DNA of 64,000 bases from contig JAPDPQ010000006.1 in NCBI GenBank assembly GCA_034506395.1, positions 62,001-126,000 of the forward strand, in the 5' to 3' direction. Of the stretch, positions 16,827 to 26,239 are shown one piece after another (the stretch's first letter is position 1; each line of letters opens with the position of its first letter). The translations under genes were made by a program, and so were the position numbers. This DNA comes from a candidate division KSB1 bacterium. GTDB taxonomy: Bacteria; Zhuqueibacterota; Zhuqueibacteria; Thermofontimicrobiales; Thermofontimicrobiaceae. The notes beneath the pieces were generated by a model that had not been told where the DNA came from, searched no databases, and was given only the letters and a program-made list of their open reading frames with translations.

Positions 16827-17873
16827 CTATCTTCCGGAGATCTCTATCCATTTTTTGTATCCGATTTTCTCAGTGCCATCAATTTTAATCAGCCCTATCG
16901 CATCATTTTGATTTAGATCATGAAGCCAGGGCCAACCGAACAAGAGCAGCTCTATACCGCGATGTCGGGTAAGTCGACCAATTGCATGTTCCAAAAAATC
17001 GGCTTGGGCTTGTTCACCTCCAAAGGCATCCAACGATGGCCATCCGATCTCACTGAATGCTAAAACCTTAGTGGGCACATATTGGAAAATTTTAGAATAG
17101 TAATCGTCGGGAATGTTTGAAGGGTTATTGATGCCACGCACGACATAAGGATAGCTTGTAAAAACGAGTATGTCGAGTTTATCAGGATTGAACATCGTAA
17201 GTACATCCAGTTTCGCCTCTCTATTTTCGGCGACGATCTCGCGGGCAAAAGTGCAGAACACAATGATCTTTGGTGAGAGTCGTTTTACCTCCGCGTATAC
17301 TTCTTCATAGAGAGTCACATAATGCTGAAATCCGTTAGGGTTATTCTCATCCGTACCATATCGCTCATACCACTTGTTCACTTCATTCCCAAGCGAAAGA
17401 TAGAGTGGGCGTGAAGCTTTAACAATATCTATGGCTGCCTGCTTGTAAGATGCTCTCCAAACTGGATCATTTAAAGTTGCACTTTCCATGCCTGGGGGTC
17501 TTACGAGCGTCAATCCAGGTCCAATAAATGAAAGATGAATGATGGGGAACATATTCTTATCGCGAATGAGCTGCTTGACGAACATTTGTCCCCAATCTCC
17601 TTTTAAATCTTTCGCCAAATCATAAAATGGCGTAGGCCGTCCCCAAACAGGAACAAACTCCGAATACAATGCTGCCTGGGAATATGCCTGGTCAAAAGAT
17701 TGATCCTGAGCGGGGGTTGGCAGCAATCCCATATAAAATCCTCTTTCTGGTACTGGGAGAGCATCTATTGGACTAAATGGTTCTGGTACACTCGGGCCAT
17801 CACATATTCCAATGCCCAAAATGTACATGACCAAGAGCAAAATCAGGCTGCCATGGATCTTTTGGTGTTCCAT
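16827..17873 (-). CDS. Secreted TIM-barrel protein, likely glycoside hydrolase of clan GH-A type
   Basis: 348 aa with an N-terminal signal segment (LILLLVMYILGIGICDG). The pattern is an (alpha/beta)8 barrel: YLSLGNEVNKWYERYG carries an acid at the place of the general acid/base (NE on strand 4), and VLAFSEIGWPSLDAF carries one at the place of the nucleophile (strand 7). WGRPTPFYDLAKD and LLLFGWPWLHDLNQ line the expected cleft. The residues fit retaining clan-A glycosidases, but I cannot assign a GH family. It lies in a minus-strand run with S41 peptidase and envelope-protein genes. Confidence 0.6.
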   Translation of the reverse strand: MEHQKIHGSLILLLVMYILGIGICDGPSVPEPFSPIDALPVPERGFYMGLLPTPAQDQSFDQAYSQAALYSEFVPVWGRPTPFYDLAKDLKGDWGQMFVKQLIRDKNMFPIIHLSFIGPGLTLVRPPGMESATLNDPVWRASYKQAAIDIVKASRPLYLSLGNEVNKWYERYGTDENNPNGFQHYVTLYEEVYAEVKRLSPKIIVFCTFAREIVAENREAKLDVLTMFNPDKLDILVFTSYPYVVRGINNPSNIPDDYYSKIFQYVPTKVLAFSEIGWPSLDAFGGEQAQADFLEHAIGRLTRHRGIELLLFGWPWLHDLNQNDAIGLIKIDGTEKIGYKKWIEISGR

Positions 17874-17964
17874 GCTTTTGCCCCAGGGGATTTCTACTCA
17901 TATGAACAATCGCAAGGTGAAAGATGATATCGATTTCGAATCGTTGCCTCTCAATTCATCGATC

Positions 17965-18972
17965 TTAGGGATTATTTTTAAGCAATTGGATTGCGCGTTC
18001 CAATTGTTTGTCGCGATTCTGCTCTCTTTCTGTTTCAGTTTGCTCTACAACTATGTCGGGAATGACACCGTTCCATTCCACCATTTCACCGTCCACTCTT
18101 TTGAAATATTTGATGGGAAGCTTCAATCTTTTTCCACTTGGCAAATGAAAAACCTCACTGCTTCCTCCGCCGCCGCCAGAGGTATCCCCAACAACGGTCA
18201 CATTGGGCGATTGCCGTATCAATTCAACGAATATCTCTGCAGCACTAAAGCTGGCCCCATTGATCAAAATCATTATTCTTTCTCGATAATTGAAATCTCT
18301 GGCTGGTTGAATCGACCATGACTGCTTGGTCCCATTTTGAAAATACCAGGTCTCCAAGACTGGTTCTGTGATCAAGCGGGCGAGTACGTACTCATACGTT
18401 AAGCTGCTGCCTCCATTATTGTTTCTGATATCGATAATCAGGCCAGTGGTATGCTCGAAATACCGCAACACTCGATCGACATCCCTTATCCAATCGCCCT
18501 CGACAAAGGTCGTGATACGAATATAGCCAATTGTATGATCGATCAATTCATACTCGATCTTGTTTTCGCCGACAATTTTCAATGGATGATGAAAATATCG
18601 TCTCACCACTTCGGGACTATAGCTTTCCTGATCACGAAATCTTGGAGGAAGATAAGTTGGAATAGGAAATCCCCCTTCGGTATGAATCTCTACGTGACCA
18701 TCTTTTAACATTGCAAATAGATCATATAAAACGAAGTAGATCTCATCACCTCTCGCCTGGGATGCGGCTGGCTGAAAAACAAAATAAAGGCTATCCCAAT
18801 TCATTCTTTTAAATTCGAAAAATGGATAGTACTTTTTGGCAATTATCCAGGCTGACTCGAACTCCCTCACATTCTGAGCAACATTTGGCTCGTTTACTAC
18901 GAGGTCACTGCAGCCCATAACAAACAAAGCAATTATCAATAAAGCAAAAAATGTCTCACCTTTTGTGTTCAT
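17965..18972 (-). CDS. S41-family peptidase, lipoprotein
   Basis: 335 aa. The lipoprotein signal LLIIALFVMGCSDL puts the mature Cys at about residue 21. An N-terminal helical region is followed by the tail-specific protease core: IGYIRITTF, TGLIIDIRNNNGGSS, the Ser nucleophile loop ILINGASFSAAEIFVEL and VVGDTSGGGGGSSEVFHLP. No PDZ domain is obvious between them. It probably acts on envelope proteins or peptides from an inner- or outer-membrane anchor. Its ATG overlaps the stop of the upstream gene by 4 bp (ATGA), so the two are translationally coupled. Confidence 0.88.
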   Translation of the reverse strand: MNTKGETFFALLIIALFVMGCSDLVVNEPNVAQNVREFESAWIIAKKYYPFFEFKRMNWDSLYFVFQPAASQARGDEIYFVLYDLFAMLKDGHVEIHTEGGFPIPTYLPPRFRDQESYSPEVVRRYFHHPLKIVGENKIEYELIDHTIGYIRITTFVEGDWIRDVDRVLRYFEHTTGLIIDIRNNNGGSSLTYEYVLARLITEPVLETWYFQNGTKQSWSIQPARDFNYRERIMILINGASFSAAEIFVELIRQSPNVTVVGDTSGGGGGSSEVFHLPSGKRLKLPIKYFKRVDGEMVEWNGVIPDIVVEQTETEREQNRDKQLERAIQLLKNNP

Positions 18973-19742
18973 AGTCGAAGCATGACGCCAAAATAGACGA
19001 TATCGCTTGCAGCAAGCAAATCATCCCATGCTTTAATTCTCAATAAAGTAAATTTGTAGCCGCCTTCAAACGCCAGTCGATGGGATAAGCAATAACTAAC
19101 AGATATATCGTTTGCCACATTCAATGCTTTCAACAAAGTTAAAACCTTCAAAAATGAATCGTCCTTGTCCCTGGGATCGATAAACTTTCCTGCTAATGAA
19201 ATCACATTGGATTGTATGGAAGATTCCAAGCGAAGACGGTTTTGAATAGGATAGATGAAATTGAGACGAAGCGATAAGGAAAGCAAGCCAGCCAGCGAAA
19301 ACGCATCTAGAATTGCGGCCCCTCCGCGCGCGATATTTTGTGCTCGATAATAACAAAAGAATTCTGGTGCCGGACCTGCTAAGATATTGAATGGCTTATC
19401 GAATAAAGTCACCTTGCCAATCTGATAAAGATACGCCACGCTCATTTCAAACGTAGTCAATTGGGCCGAGATGCTATAATTGGTAATGTTGGCAGAGTTC
19501 ACAACGTCGAGCCATAAATGAAATCCTGTTGCGCCATGGATTTTAGACCAGTCAATGCTGAGCCAGGATGAATTTCCTGAATATTTTTCTTTAGAAATGA
19601 ATTCATCCTGAACCGCATGATAACCATAGCCGAATTTCACTGATATGCCCTGACTGAAATAATCGAGTCCGGGATTATTTTGTGCTTTGGCAATGTTGCT
19701 GAGCAATAGGATTAGCAAGAATATGTCGACTTTCTTCCACAT
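18969..19742 (-). CDS. Secreted or outer-membrane protein of unknown function
   Basis: About 257 aa if started at ATG 19740-19742, which gives a clean signal peptide (MWKKVDIFLLILLLSNIAKAQ); an in-frame ATG at 19775 would add eleven residues ahead of it. The mature part alternates aromatic and polar residues in beta-hairpin fashion (VKFGYGYHAVQDEF, FHLWLDVVNSANITNYSI, GVMLRL at the very end), as in outer-membrane barrels. It overlaps the S41 lipoprotein gene by 4 bp. Not assigned to a family; perhaps a barrel partner of the peptidase. Confidence 0.65.
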   Translation of the reverse strand: MWKKVDIFLLILLLSNIAKAQNNPGLDYFSQGISVKFGYGYHAVQDEFISKEKYSGNSSWLSIDWSKIHGATGFHLWLDVVNSANITNYSISAQLTTFEMSVAYLYQIGKVTLFDKPFNILAGPAPEFFCYYRAQNIARGGAAILDAFSLAGLLSLSLRLNFIYPIQNRLRLESSIQSNVISLAGKFIDPRDKDDSFLKVLTLLKALNVANDISVSYCLSHRLAFEGGYKFTLLRIKAWDDLLAASDIVYFGVMLRL

Positions 19743-19930
19743 TATCATTTCATAATAACTACCGAAAATGCTCAAAACATAAAAATCTTATAGTGCCAAA
19801 TGCACAGATAACTGGGCATCTTACCGCTTCTGGTGATCCGTAAAAGGCTTCCAAGCGCCTCCCCTAAATCGAGGTCGCTCTTAATAGCGCTATCTGGTAC
19901 GCTATAACTAGTTTGTATTGCAAAATTTTT

Positions 19931-20055
19931 AAAACAGGATAAATTGTCATGCCTGCGAATGCAGGCATCTCATTTTTTGGTTGACTTAAGCATCAGTTAA
20001 AAAGATCCCTGCATTCGCAGGAATGACATCGTTTCTTTTGATTTCCTTTTTTGCA
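19931..20055 (-). repeat. REP-like hairpin pair, family A (copy 2, inverted)
   Basis: The reverse complement of 4209-4333 with few differences, including the spacer box TTGACTTAAGCATCAGTT and the flank CAGGATAAATTGTCATGCC. It lies in the otherwise empty 448-bp gap 19776-20223. Confidence 0.85.
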
Positions 20056-20223
20056 GCGGAAACTAAATATGACCGCCGTCATTTAGCACTAAGCTATTAA
20101 GACACTCAATTAACCAAATTATAAAATGAAAACAAGCTGCAATTCCTGCCTGCATTCGATTTACGCATCCGCATAGTTCAATATAGCTCTCAACTGGCGG
20201 CTATTACAACAATTCGATCGCCG

Positions 20224-21567
20224 TTATTTGAACGATAGCGGCAGCCCAATTAGCACCCACACTGCCCAAAGAACCGCCATGATGGAGACACCGGCAATGG
20301 ATTCGCGGATGATGAAAATCCATTGCTGCGATCGACATCGCCACTGCCGGATCCCGATCACTGTTAGCATGAGCAAAGTCACTAGGTTCCAGCCGAGGAC
20401 CGCGTAACGGTTCGGCGTTAGACCGAACTGAAAGGTACGGCTCACCATCGCCGCCAGCGCATAGACATTGAGAAGCAAACTTAATCCCAGCAATGCAAGC
20501 AGGCCATAGCGCAAGATGATATTCTGGCGCGGAGATCGTTCATCCATTGGGGCTGATACGACGATGGTCAAGAGAACCAGAATGGCTAGGATGGTTGCGT
20601 TATAAACGATCAAGACCTCTCGCTCCTGAAACGGTCTCCAGAAGTAAGCGGGAACAAACCAGAAGACATAAATGGATAGAACGGCAATCGCCAGCGGTAG
20701 GATAAAGTGCGTGACAATTCTGAGGATCCGGGTGAGACCTGAGGCCCAATCTTGCGCTACTGGCGCAACCTTCGGGTCATAGACGCTAGCTAACGCCAGC
20801 ATCGGAATGGCCCCAATGCCCCAAGCCGCAACGACTTGAAGCTTATCTTCAGCAAGATGAATTCCCAACGCAGCAAAGATGCCATAGGTCAAGACCAAAA
20901 AGATGGCGCCAGTACCGAAATAGATGCCGCCGACCAGAACGGTCTCCACGGATTTTACCAAATAGGCGTAGTATTGCCTGGCGGGATCAGGATAGCGCAG
21001 GGCCAGGGCAAATCCTACGATTGCCCATACCACAAATGGAAGATGGAGTGCATTTAAACTTGCGATGTCGTCCGTTCTGCCCCAGACCGTCGCTGCAATG
21101 TAAAGTGCGAGCGGAATGATTACCAGAGCTGCATATCCATAGGGCCGCCATTTTATTCGATCGACCAAAGCCAGATAAAAAAGGATGCCCAGTGCGGTCA
21201 ATGGGCTCCAACCAATCCAGAACAGCGGATTTGCCTGACCTGGAATTGGAACTGGTGGCCGATTGCCGGCAAATATTGCAAAAAGGACGCCCAAAATCAT
21301 ACTCGTGGCAACGGCGATCCACCAGCGTTGCGCAGGACCGTGGCTTGCATGTTGTGACTCCACTCCACTCACCAGAGGCGGCAGTGGCAGAATATCCAGT
21401 CGATAAGCCAAAGCCTGGAATAGCACGTTCTCCGGATGTTCAGTGGCACATTGCCCGATCGCTTCTTTGAAGCTGGCCTCGTTCCCAGCCGCAAGAGCTT
21501 GCCGATAAATCTGCTCCAGCGCTGCTGCATTATCACCTGCTTTGTTGATCTGATTTTTCAGGTTCAT
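20224..21567 (-). CDS. Multi-pass membrane protein (DUF4153-like)
   Basis: 447 aa from ATG 21567, chosen because AGGAG lies 7 bp upstream. An N-terminal soluble helical part of about 80 residues is followed by roughly ten hydrophobic helices, e.g. WIAVATSMILGVLFAIFAG, PLTALGILFYLALV, LVGGIYFGTGAIFLVLTYGI, and near the end QFGLTPNRYAVLGWNLVTLL. The NRY..LG.N block near the C-terminus is like DUF4153 membrane proteins. Function unknown; it has no partner on the same strand within 400 bp. The gap 21571-22011 holds nothing that I recognise. Confidence 0.72.
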   Translation of the reverse strand: MNLKNQINKAGDNAAALEQIYRQALAAGNEASFKEAIGQCATEHPENVLFQALAYRLDILPLPPLVSGVESQHASHGPAQRWWIAVATSMILGVLFAIFAGNRPPVPIPGQANPLFWIGWSPLTALGILFYLALVDRIKWRPYGYAALVIIPLALYIAATVWGRTDDIASLNALHLPFVVWAIVGFALALRYPDPARQYYAYLVKSVETVLVGGIYFGTGAIFLVLTYGIFAALGIHLAEDKLQVVAAWGIGAIPMLALASVYDPKVAPVAQDWASGLTRILRIVTHFILPLAIAVLSIYVFWFVPAYFWRPFQEREVLIVYNATILAILVLLTIVVSAPMDERSPRQNIILRYGLLALLGLSLLLNVYALAAMVSRTFQFGLTPNRYAVLGWNLVTLLMLTVIGIRQWRCRSQQWIFIIRESIAGVSIMAVLWAVWVLIGLPLSFK

Positions 21568-22011
21568 CAATAGCTCCTATGACAAAATTCAAAGCAGCAT
21601 ATTTCGGTCTTCAAAAAATGCGGGCAGCGACAGAATAGATTTAGAATTAATTGTCACCATGCAAGCCTCAATTAATGATGGCCCTAACCGTTAAATTTAT
21701 CGGCAAAAAACATCGTTAGCTTCTCGACGGCAACCGGTGATCAGGCAGAGCAGAGTGGGTCAGCGATTTTCATATTGAAATCGAGAAGCTCACCAGCCCA
21801 GGAACACCAATCCTACTGACCGCAAAGTAGTTCCCGCTGTCGAATAGAAACAGCACCATTGCTATAACGACAACAATTAGATCAACAATGGAGCAAGAGT
21901 TTTTTGGCTGGGCACTCGTCTTCTGCGCTCTCCATGTCGAAATGAAGCCGAACCCAACAAGCCCGAAGCAGCGTTGGGTCGTCTCCTGAAAAATGCGCCG
22001 GCAATTTGTGC

Positions 22012-22563
22012 TTAAGGTTCCTTGACATCGACATTGTGATAAGACTCAATTAGCCACGTGCCATTGTTTTTGACTAAGACCTCCTGCAGCCGGGTGCGGA
22101 TGCGACCATCAGCCATAACCTTAACGCCTGGCGGGACACCAGCGATGTCTCTCAGTTCAGTGTCGATATCGACGATGGCAACATCTGGCCGCACGAAGCG
22201 GATCCTGGTCGGTGACATCGTGAGTTTGCTTCCTTTGAAGATCGTCTGGAAGATCTCGGCATGTCGGTTTTCGAACGCACGGCGTCCATAGGCGACGGTG
22301 CCACGGATATTCGTAAAGCTGCCGTCCTCGGCAAAGCTTGCAGAAAAGGCTTTAGCATCGCCAGCATTCCACGCGACAACCTGACTGGCGATGATAGAAC
22401 GAATACTAGCTTCATCGGATGAGTCGCTCATCGCAGACGTCGGCACACCGGCGTAACTTTTAACAGTGGTGGTCAATAGCATAAGCCCCAAAATGGAGCA
22501 GGTCACAGCAACGTGGGCAGCAAAGGCCCGCAGGGATGGTAATTTTATTAAAGCAGTCATCAT
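22012..22563 (-). CDS. SgcJ/EcaC-type NTF2-like (DUF4440) secreted protein
   Basis: 183 aa. Signal peptide to about residue 39 (HVAVTCSILGLMLLTTTVKSYAG), then one NTF2-like cone: EASIRSIIASQVVAWNAGDAKAFSASFAEDGSFTNI, FENRHAEIFQTIFKGSKL and ESYHNVDVKEP at the C-terminus. The subfamily is annotated SgcJ/EcaC oxidoreductase or DUF4440, but most members have no proven reaction. GGAGG precedes tandem ATGs at the start. Confidence 0.85.
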   Translation of the reverse strand: MMTALIKLPSLRAFAAHVAVTCSILGLMLLTTTVKSYAGVPTSAMSDSSDEASIRSIIASQVVAWNAGDAKAFSASFAEDGSFTNIRGTVAYGRRAFENRHAEIFQTIFKGSKLTMSPTRIRFVRPDVAIVDIDTELRDIAGVPPGVKVMADGRIRTRLQEVLVKNNGTWLIESYHNVDVKEP

Positions 22564-22751
22564 TCGATTCCTCCAATAGATTAGAAATGTTATGTCGGTC
22601 CAAAGTTCCTACCATTTTGGAACCACGATTTGAAGCATAGAACATCGCTGAACCGAACTGCCTCAGGCAGTATTCTTATTTTAAATTTGCATGGCATATT
22701 CGCCACCTGGCGCAGCCTGTGGTTGGTCTGCCATGACTCTTAATAACTTTC

Positions 22752-23375
22752 CTATTTTAATTGGGATCTTAAACTTCTCAATAATTTATCATTTTCCTCC
22801 AAAAGGGCTTTGGATATTTCCTGTATTAACTCTAGCGATTGCATGTACCACTTGTATTTTTCATTCAATTTTTTGGTTTTCAAATCATAGAACTCGATTT
22901 TTTCCTTATTGAAATTTGGAAGCAATTGTTGAATACATAACATTTCCATCTTCTTCATTCGATCAATCAAATTATGAACCTGAAGATAATAGGCTTCCAT
23001 ATCCTCAATTAATTTCAAATCCAATACATCCAATCCCCCAGTTGCCAAAATAGCTTCCCAGGTTCTGGTACTATACGAAGCACTCCCAAGGAATATTGGC
23101 TTCAACGTAGGCATCAAGCCTTTCTCATGCGCGGTCAAATATGGTGTAATAACGACACTATCCAGCATCGAAAAGGCTTCGGACATTTCTATCGAATCTT
23201 GCTCTGCCTGCTTCAGCAGGCTTTGATAAATTTGAATCCTCTTTCGTTGATTCCGTTGTTGAGTTTTTACATCATCCAACAAAAATGCAGCATATACGCC
23301 TGCGAAAACGATCAGCAATTGAATGAGGTAGTCAAATATTTTTTTGTGATTGATTTTGCTCAAATATCGCTGCAT
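22752..23375 (-). CDS. Single-pass membrane protein (DUF6090-like)
   Basis: 207 aa. A short basic N-terminus, one transmembrane helix (IFDYLIQLLIVFAGVYAAFLL), then a long charged, mostly alpha-helical cytoplasmic or periplasmic part with coiled-coil character (QQRNQRKRIQIYQSLLKQ, DKLLRSLRSQLK at the end). The layout, including the FAGVYAAFLLD motif after the helix, is seen in uncharacterised DUF6090-type proteins of Bacteroidetes relatives. No neighbour suggests a job. The gap 23376-23859 has no supported gene. Confidence 0.65.
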   Translation of the reverse strand: MQRYLSKINHKKIFDYLIQLLIVFAGVYAAFLLDDVKTQQRNQRKRIQIYQSLLKQAEQDSIEMSEAFSMLDSVVITPYLTAHEKGLMPTLKPIFLGSASYSTRTWEAILATGGLDVLDLKLIEDMEAYYLQVHNLIDRMKKMEMLCIQQLLPNFNKEKIEFYDLKTKKLNEKYKWYMQSLELIQEISKALLEENDKLLRSLRSQLK

Positions 23376-23859
23376 CCGTGGACCTCGATTGCTTATTTTT
23401 TTCTATCTGGCTTATGGCCGCGTATCATCTGCTTGCGGGCCAGCGAACTCATCCGAGCTTAATACAACCCAGGCCATAAAACCCAAGTTGAATAACTATT
23501 CTTGGGCAGATTGGGTGCTTATATTTTTAGAGGCAGCGCTTCTTTGGCCCTACTTCAAGCTAATGTTGCAATTTTAAAAACAAATGCTTTTCGGCTTTAA
23601 CGATTGAGATGAGAATTTGTTTCCCAGTTTAGTTATTTGCCACAATGTTTCCTGCTTATTGCCCAATGGCAAAATATTCATGAATTCATAAAATTGCCCT
23701 AAAATTCGATGTTCTGCAACAGCCTACCCATAGCCTATTCGGCTCGGCAGGTAAAAATAAAATTTTTCGACAAGAAATAGCATCCAAAAATTCATATTCC
23801 ACCCGCCGAGCCAGCACCATGCATTGGTACATTATATGGCAAAGCGAGATCATCAGGTA

Positions 23860-25866
23860 TTATTTAAGCAAGAGAAGCTTCTTGGCCTGGACATGATCCT
23901 GATATTTAATCAAGTACCAATAAACCCCGCTCGCAAGCGGCTTGCCAGCATCGTCACAACCATCCCACTGGATCGAATGGAGACCAGCACCACAGCTTTC
24001 CTTCAGCAAAATCCTGACGTTTTCACCCAGCATGTTGTAAATCCTCAATTCAACCTCTGCGGCTGCTGGTATCTGGAATTGAATGGTCGTCCCTGGATTG
24101 AATGGATTGGGATAATTCTGGGCGAGCTGCAAATCCATCGGGATGCGATTGTCATGATCATCAACTGAGACAACAATGACCGGATTTTTGCCATCATCCC
24201 AGACAATCTCGCCGCCGACAATGGTCATTTCCGCGGCCAGGTCGTTGGTTTGCTCGCCGGTCATGGTGTATAGATCATGGGACCAGATCACTAGGTCAGC
24301 ATATTTGCCCACTTCCAGGGAGCCGGTGGAATCTTCAGAGAAACTGGCATAAGCTGATCCCATGGTGTGAGCGCGCAACGCCTCCCTGGTTGTCAGTCGC
24401 TCGCTCTGGCTCAACGTAACACCTGTATTGGTGCGTCGCAATACCGCGCCTTTGAAAGCCCATTTGGGCTCTTGATAGGGCGAAGCGGGCACATCGCAGC
24501 CAAAGGCCAGATGAATCCCCATATCGAGCATCGTCTTGAACGGCAACATTTGATTCATGATCGTCTGGTTGGTGGCCTGCGTCCAGCCATCAGCATACCA
24601 GGTGATCCATTGCGGCTGTGTCGAGATGATGATGCCATCGTTGCTAATGCGCTGGAGTGCTGCGGTTGTTGGGAACAAGCCATGCTCGATCCGATGGCGC
24701 GGATCGGATCTGGGATTGGCTTGCATGGCCTGTTCAAATGCGGTGAGCGTCATGTCAATGCCCTCATCCCCCAGCACATGAACCGCTACCTGCAATCCGG
24801 TGTCGTGCAATCGCTTTACCATTCGATTCAGCTCATCTTGCGGGTGATACGGATAGGAGTTGGTCGCAGCATATAGGGTTTTGTCATAGAACAACGTCGA
24901 ACGTGCCGCAACCCCGCCATCCATGGCCAGTTTCCAGCCGCCGAACCGAAAGCGACCTGACCGAATGGGTTGGAGCGATTTGGCCAGCGTATCGGCTTCC
25001 TGTTCGTAGTCCACGTACAACAGCGCATAAACGCGAGCTTTGAGCCGACCATCCTCGGCAAAGTGCTTGTAAGCCATGATATCCTTAATGCTACCAACGA
25101 TGACATCTTGAATAGCTGTATATCCAGCTTGAAAGCAAAGCTGTTGCGCCAGTTCGATATCTTCAAACTTTTGCGTTTCGCTGCGATCGCCATAGCCCGG
25201 GGCATGCTCGGCAACCAAATTTTCTGCTGGGTAGTGAGACAAAATCCCGGTGGGTTGACCGTTCTCATCCTTCACGATTCGACTGCAGGGCGGGTTCGCG
25301 GTGCTGCTATCGATCCCGGCAATCTGCAGCGCCAAAGAGTTCACCACCGCATACTGTCCACTGCTATGGCGAAGGTAGGCGGGATTGAGTGGAGCCACGG
25401 AATCAATATCCCAGCGATCGATCGTTTCAAATGCTTTCAACGTAAATCCCTGATTGGCGGAAATCCAATCCCCCGGATTTAATTGCCGGGCATAATCGCC
25501 CACAACCCGCAGCAAATCCGCCTTGCAGGTGACTACTGGATGACGGATATTCAGAAAACCGGGCCAGAACTGCGCGCCATAATACATCAAATGATAATGC
25601 GAATCGATCAACCCTGGCGTTACGGTTTTGCCTTTTAGATCGATCATTTTGCATGGCGATCCGGCCAGTGGCTTGATCTCAAGATCAGTCCCCACAGCCA
25701 GAATTTTATCGCCTTTAATCGCCACCGCCTGGAAAATATTATCCTGAGCATCGACGGTAATGACTTTGCCATTGAACAGGATCAAATCGGCTTTGTCCTG
25801 GGCAGATGATAGTATCGCGGCGGCCAGGAGAATCAATCCCATGAGCCACATTGCTTTTGTTTTCAT
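23860..25866 (-). CDS. Secreted amidohydrolase (YtcJ-like, Amidohydro_3) with C-terminal sorting domain
   Basis: 668 aa. Signal peptide (MWLMGLILLAAAILSSAQ); small N-terminal beta domain LILFNGKVITVDAQDNIFQAVAI; metal-binding GLIDSHYHL; a long insertion; VAVHVLGDEGID, HRIEHGLF and the closing metal site HLAFGCDVPASPY; then GSLEVGKYADLVIWS. The last 85 residues form a Por/type IX sorting domain (LAQNYPNPFNPGTTIQF ... GVYWYLIKYQDHVQAKKLLLLK). The enzyme family hydrolyses C-N bonds, often N-formyl or ureido groups. Export and sorting are unusual for it. GGGAGAG precedes the ATG. Confidence 0.9.
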   Translation of the reverse strand: MKTKAMWLMGLILLAAAILSSAQDKADLILFNGKVITVDAQDNIFQAVAIKGDKILAVGTDLEIKPLAGSPCKMIDLKGKTVTPGLIDSHYHLMYYGAQFWPGFLNIRHPVVTCKADLLRVVGDYARQLNPGDWISANQGFTLKAFETIDRWDIDSVAPLNPAYLRHSSGQYAVVNSLALQIAGIDSSTANPPCSRIVKDENGQPTGILSHYPAENLVAEHAPGYGDRSETQKFEDIELAQQLCFQAGYTAIQDVIVGSIKDIMAYKHFAEDGRLKARVYALLYVDYEQEADTLAKSLQPIRSGRFRFGGWKLAMDGGVAARSTLFYDKTLYAATNSYPYHPQDELNRMVKRLHDTGLQVAVHVLGDEGIDMTLTAFEQAMQANPRSDPRHRIEHGLFPTTAALQRISNDGIIISTQPQWITWYADGWTQATNQTIMNQMLPFKTMLDMGIHLAFGCDVPASPYQEPKWAFKGAVLRRTNTGVTLSQSERLTTREALRAHTMGSAYASFSEDSTGSLEVGKYADLVIWSHDLYTMTGEQTNDLAAEMTIVGGEIVWDDGKNPVIVVSVDDHDNRIPMDLQLAQNYPNPFNPGTTIQFQIPAAAEVELRIYNMLGENVRILLKESCGAGLHSIQWDGCDDAGKPLASGVYWYLIKYQDHVQAKKLLLLK

Positions 25867-26239
25867 CGTTCTCTCCCTTCAAATTGTGTTCGTATTCAGC
25901 TTCCTTATGACTTAGGGAAGTGGAGTTATCAGGTTTGTGAGTCCGGATCCTGCGTAGCATTGAGCCGAACTGGCATCGATATCCTCTTATTTTGGGATCC
26001 CCTAAACGAATTACAGCTCGGGATGATTTTTTCTTCAGATCAAATCGCAGCAAGCATCAGCAATTGAGGTTAGAAGGGAGATGAATGTCATGAATGACAA
26101 AGATCTTCTTTCGAGCCTCCATGCTATTTTTATAGTGGAGCATCTCAAAACCATAACATTTTTGCTTACCATCTATTGCCGTGAACAACAACATCATTAG
26201 ATCGGAACAAAAGATAAAATTGAAGAATGTCTGATAATT

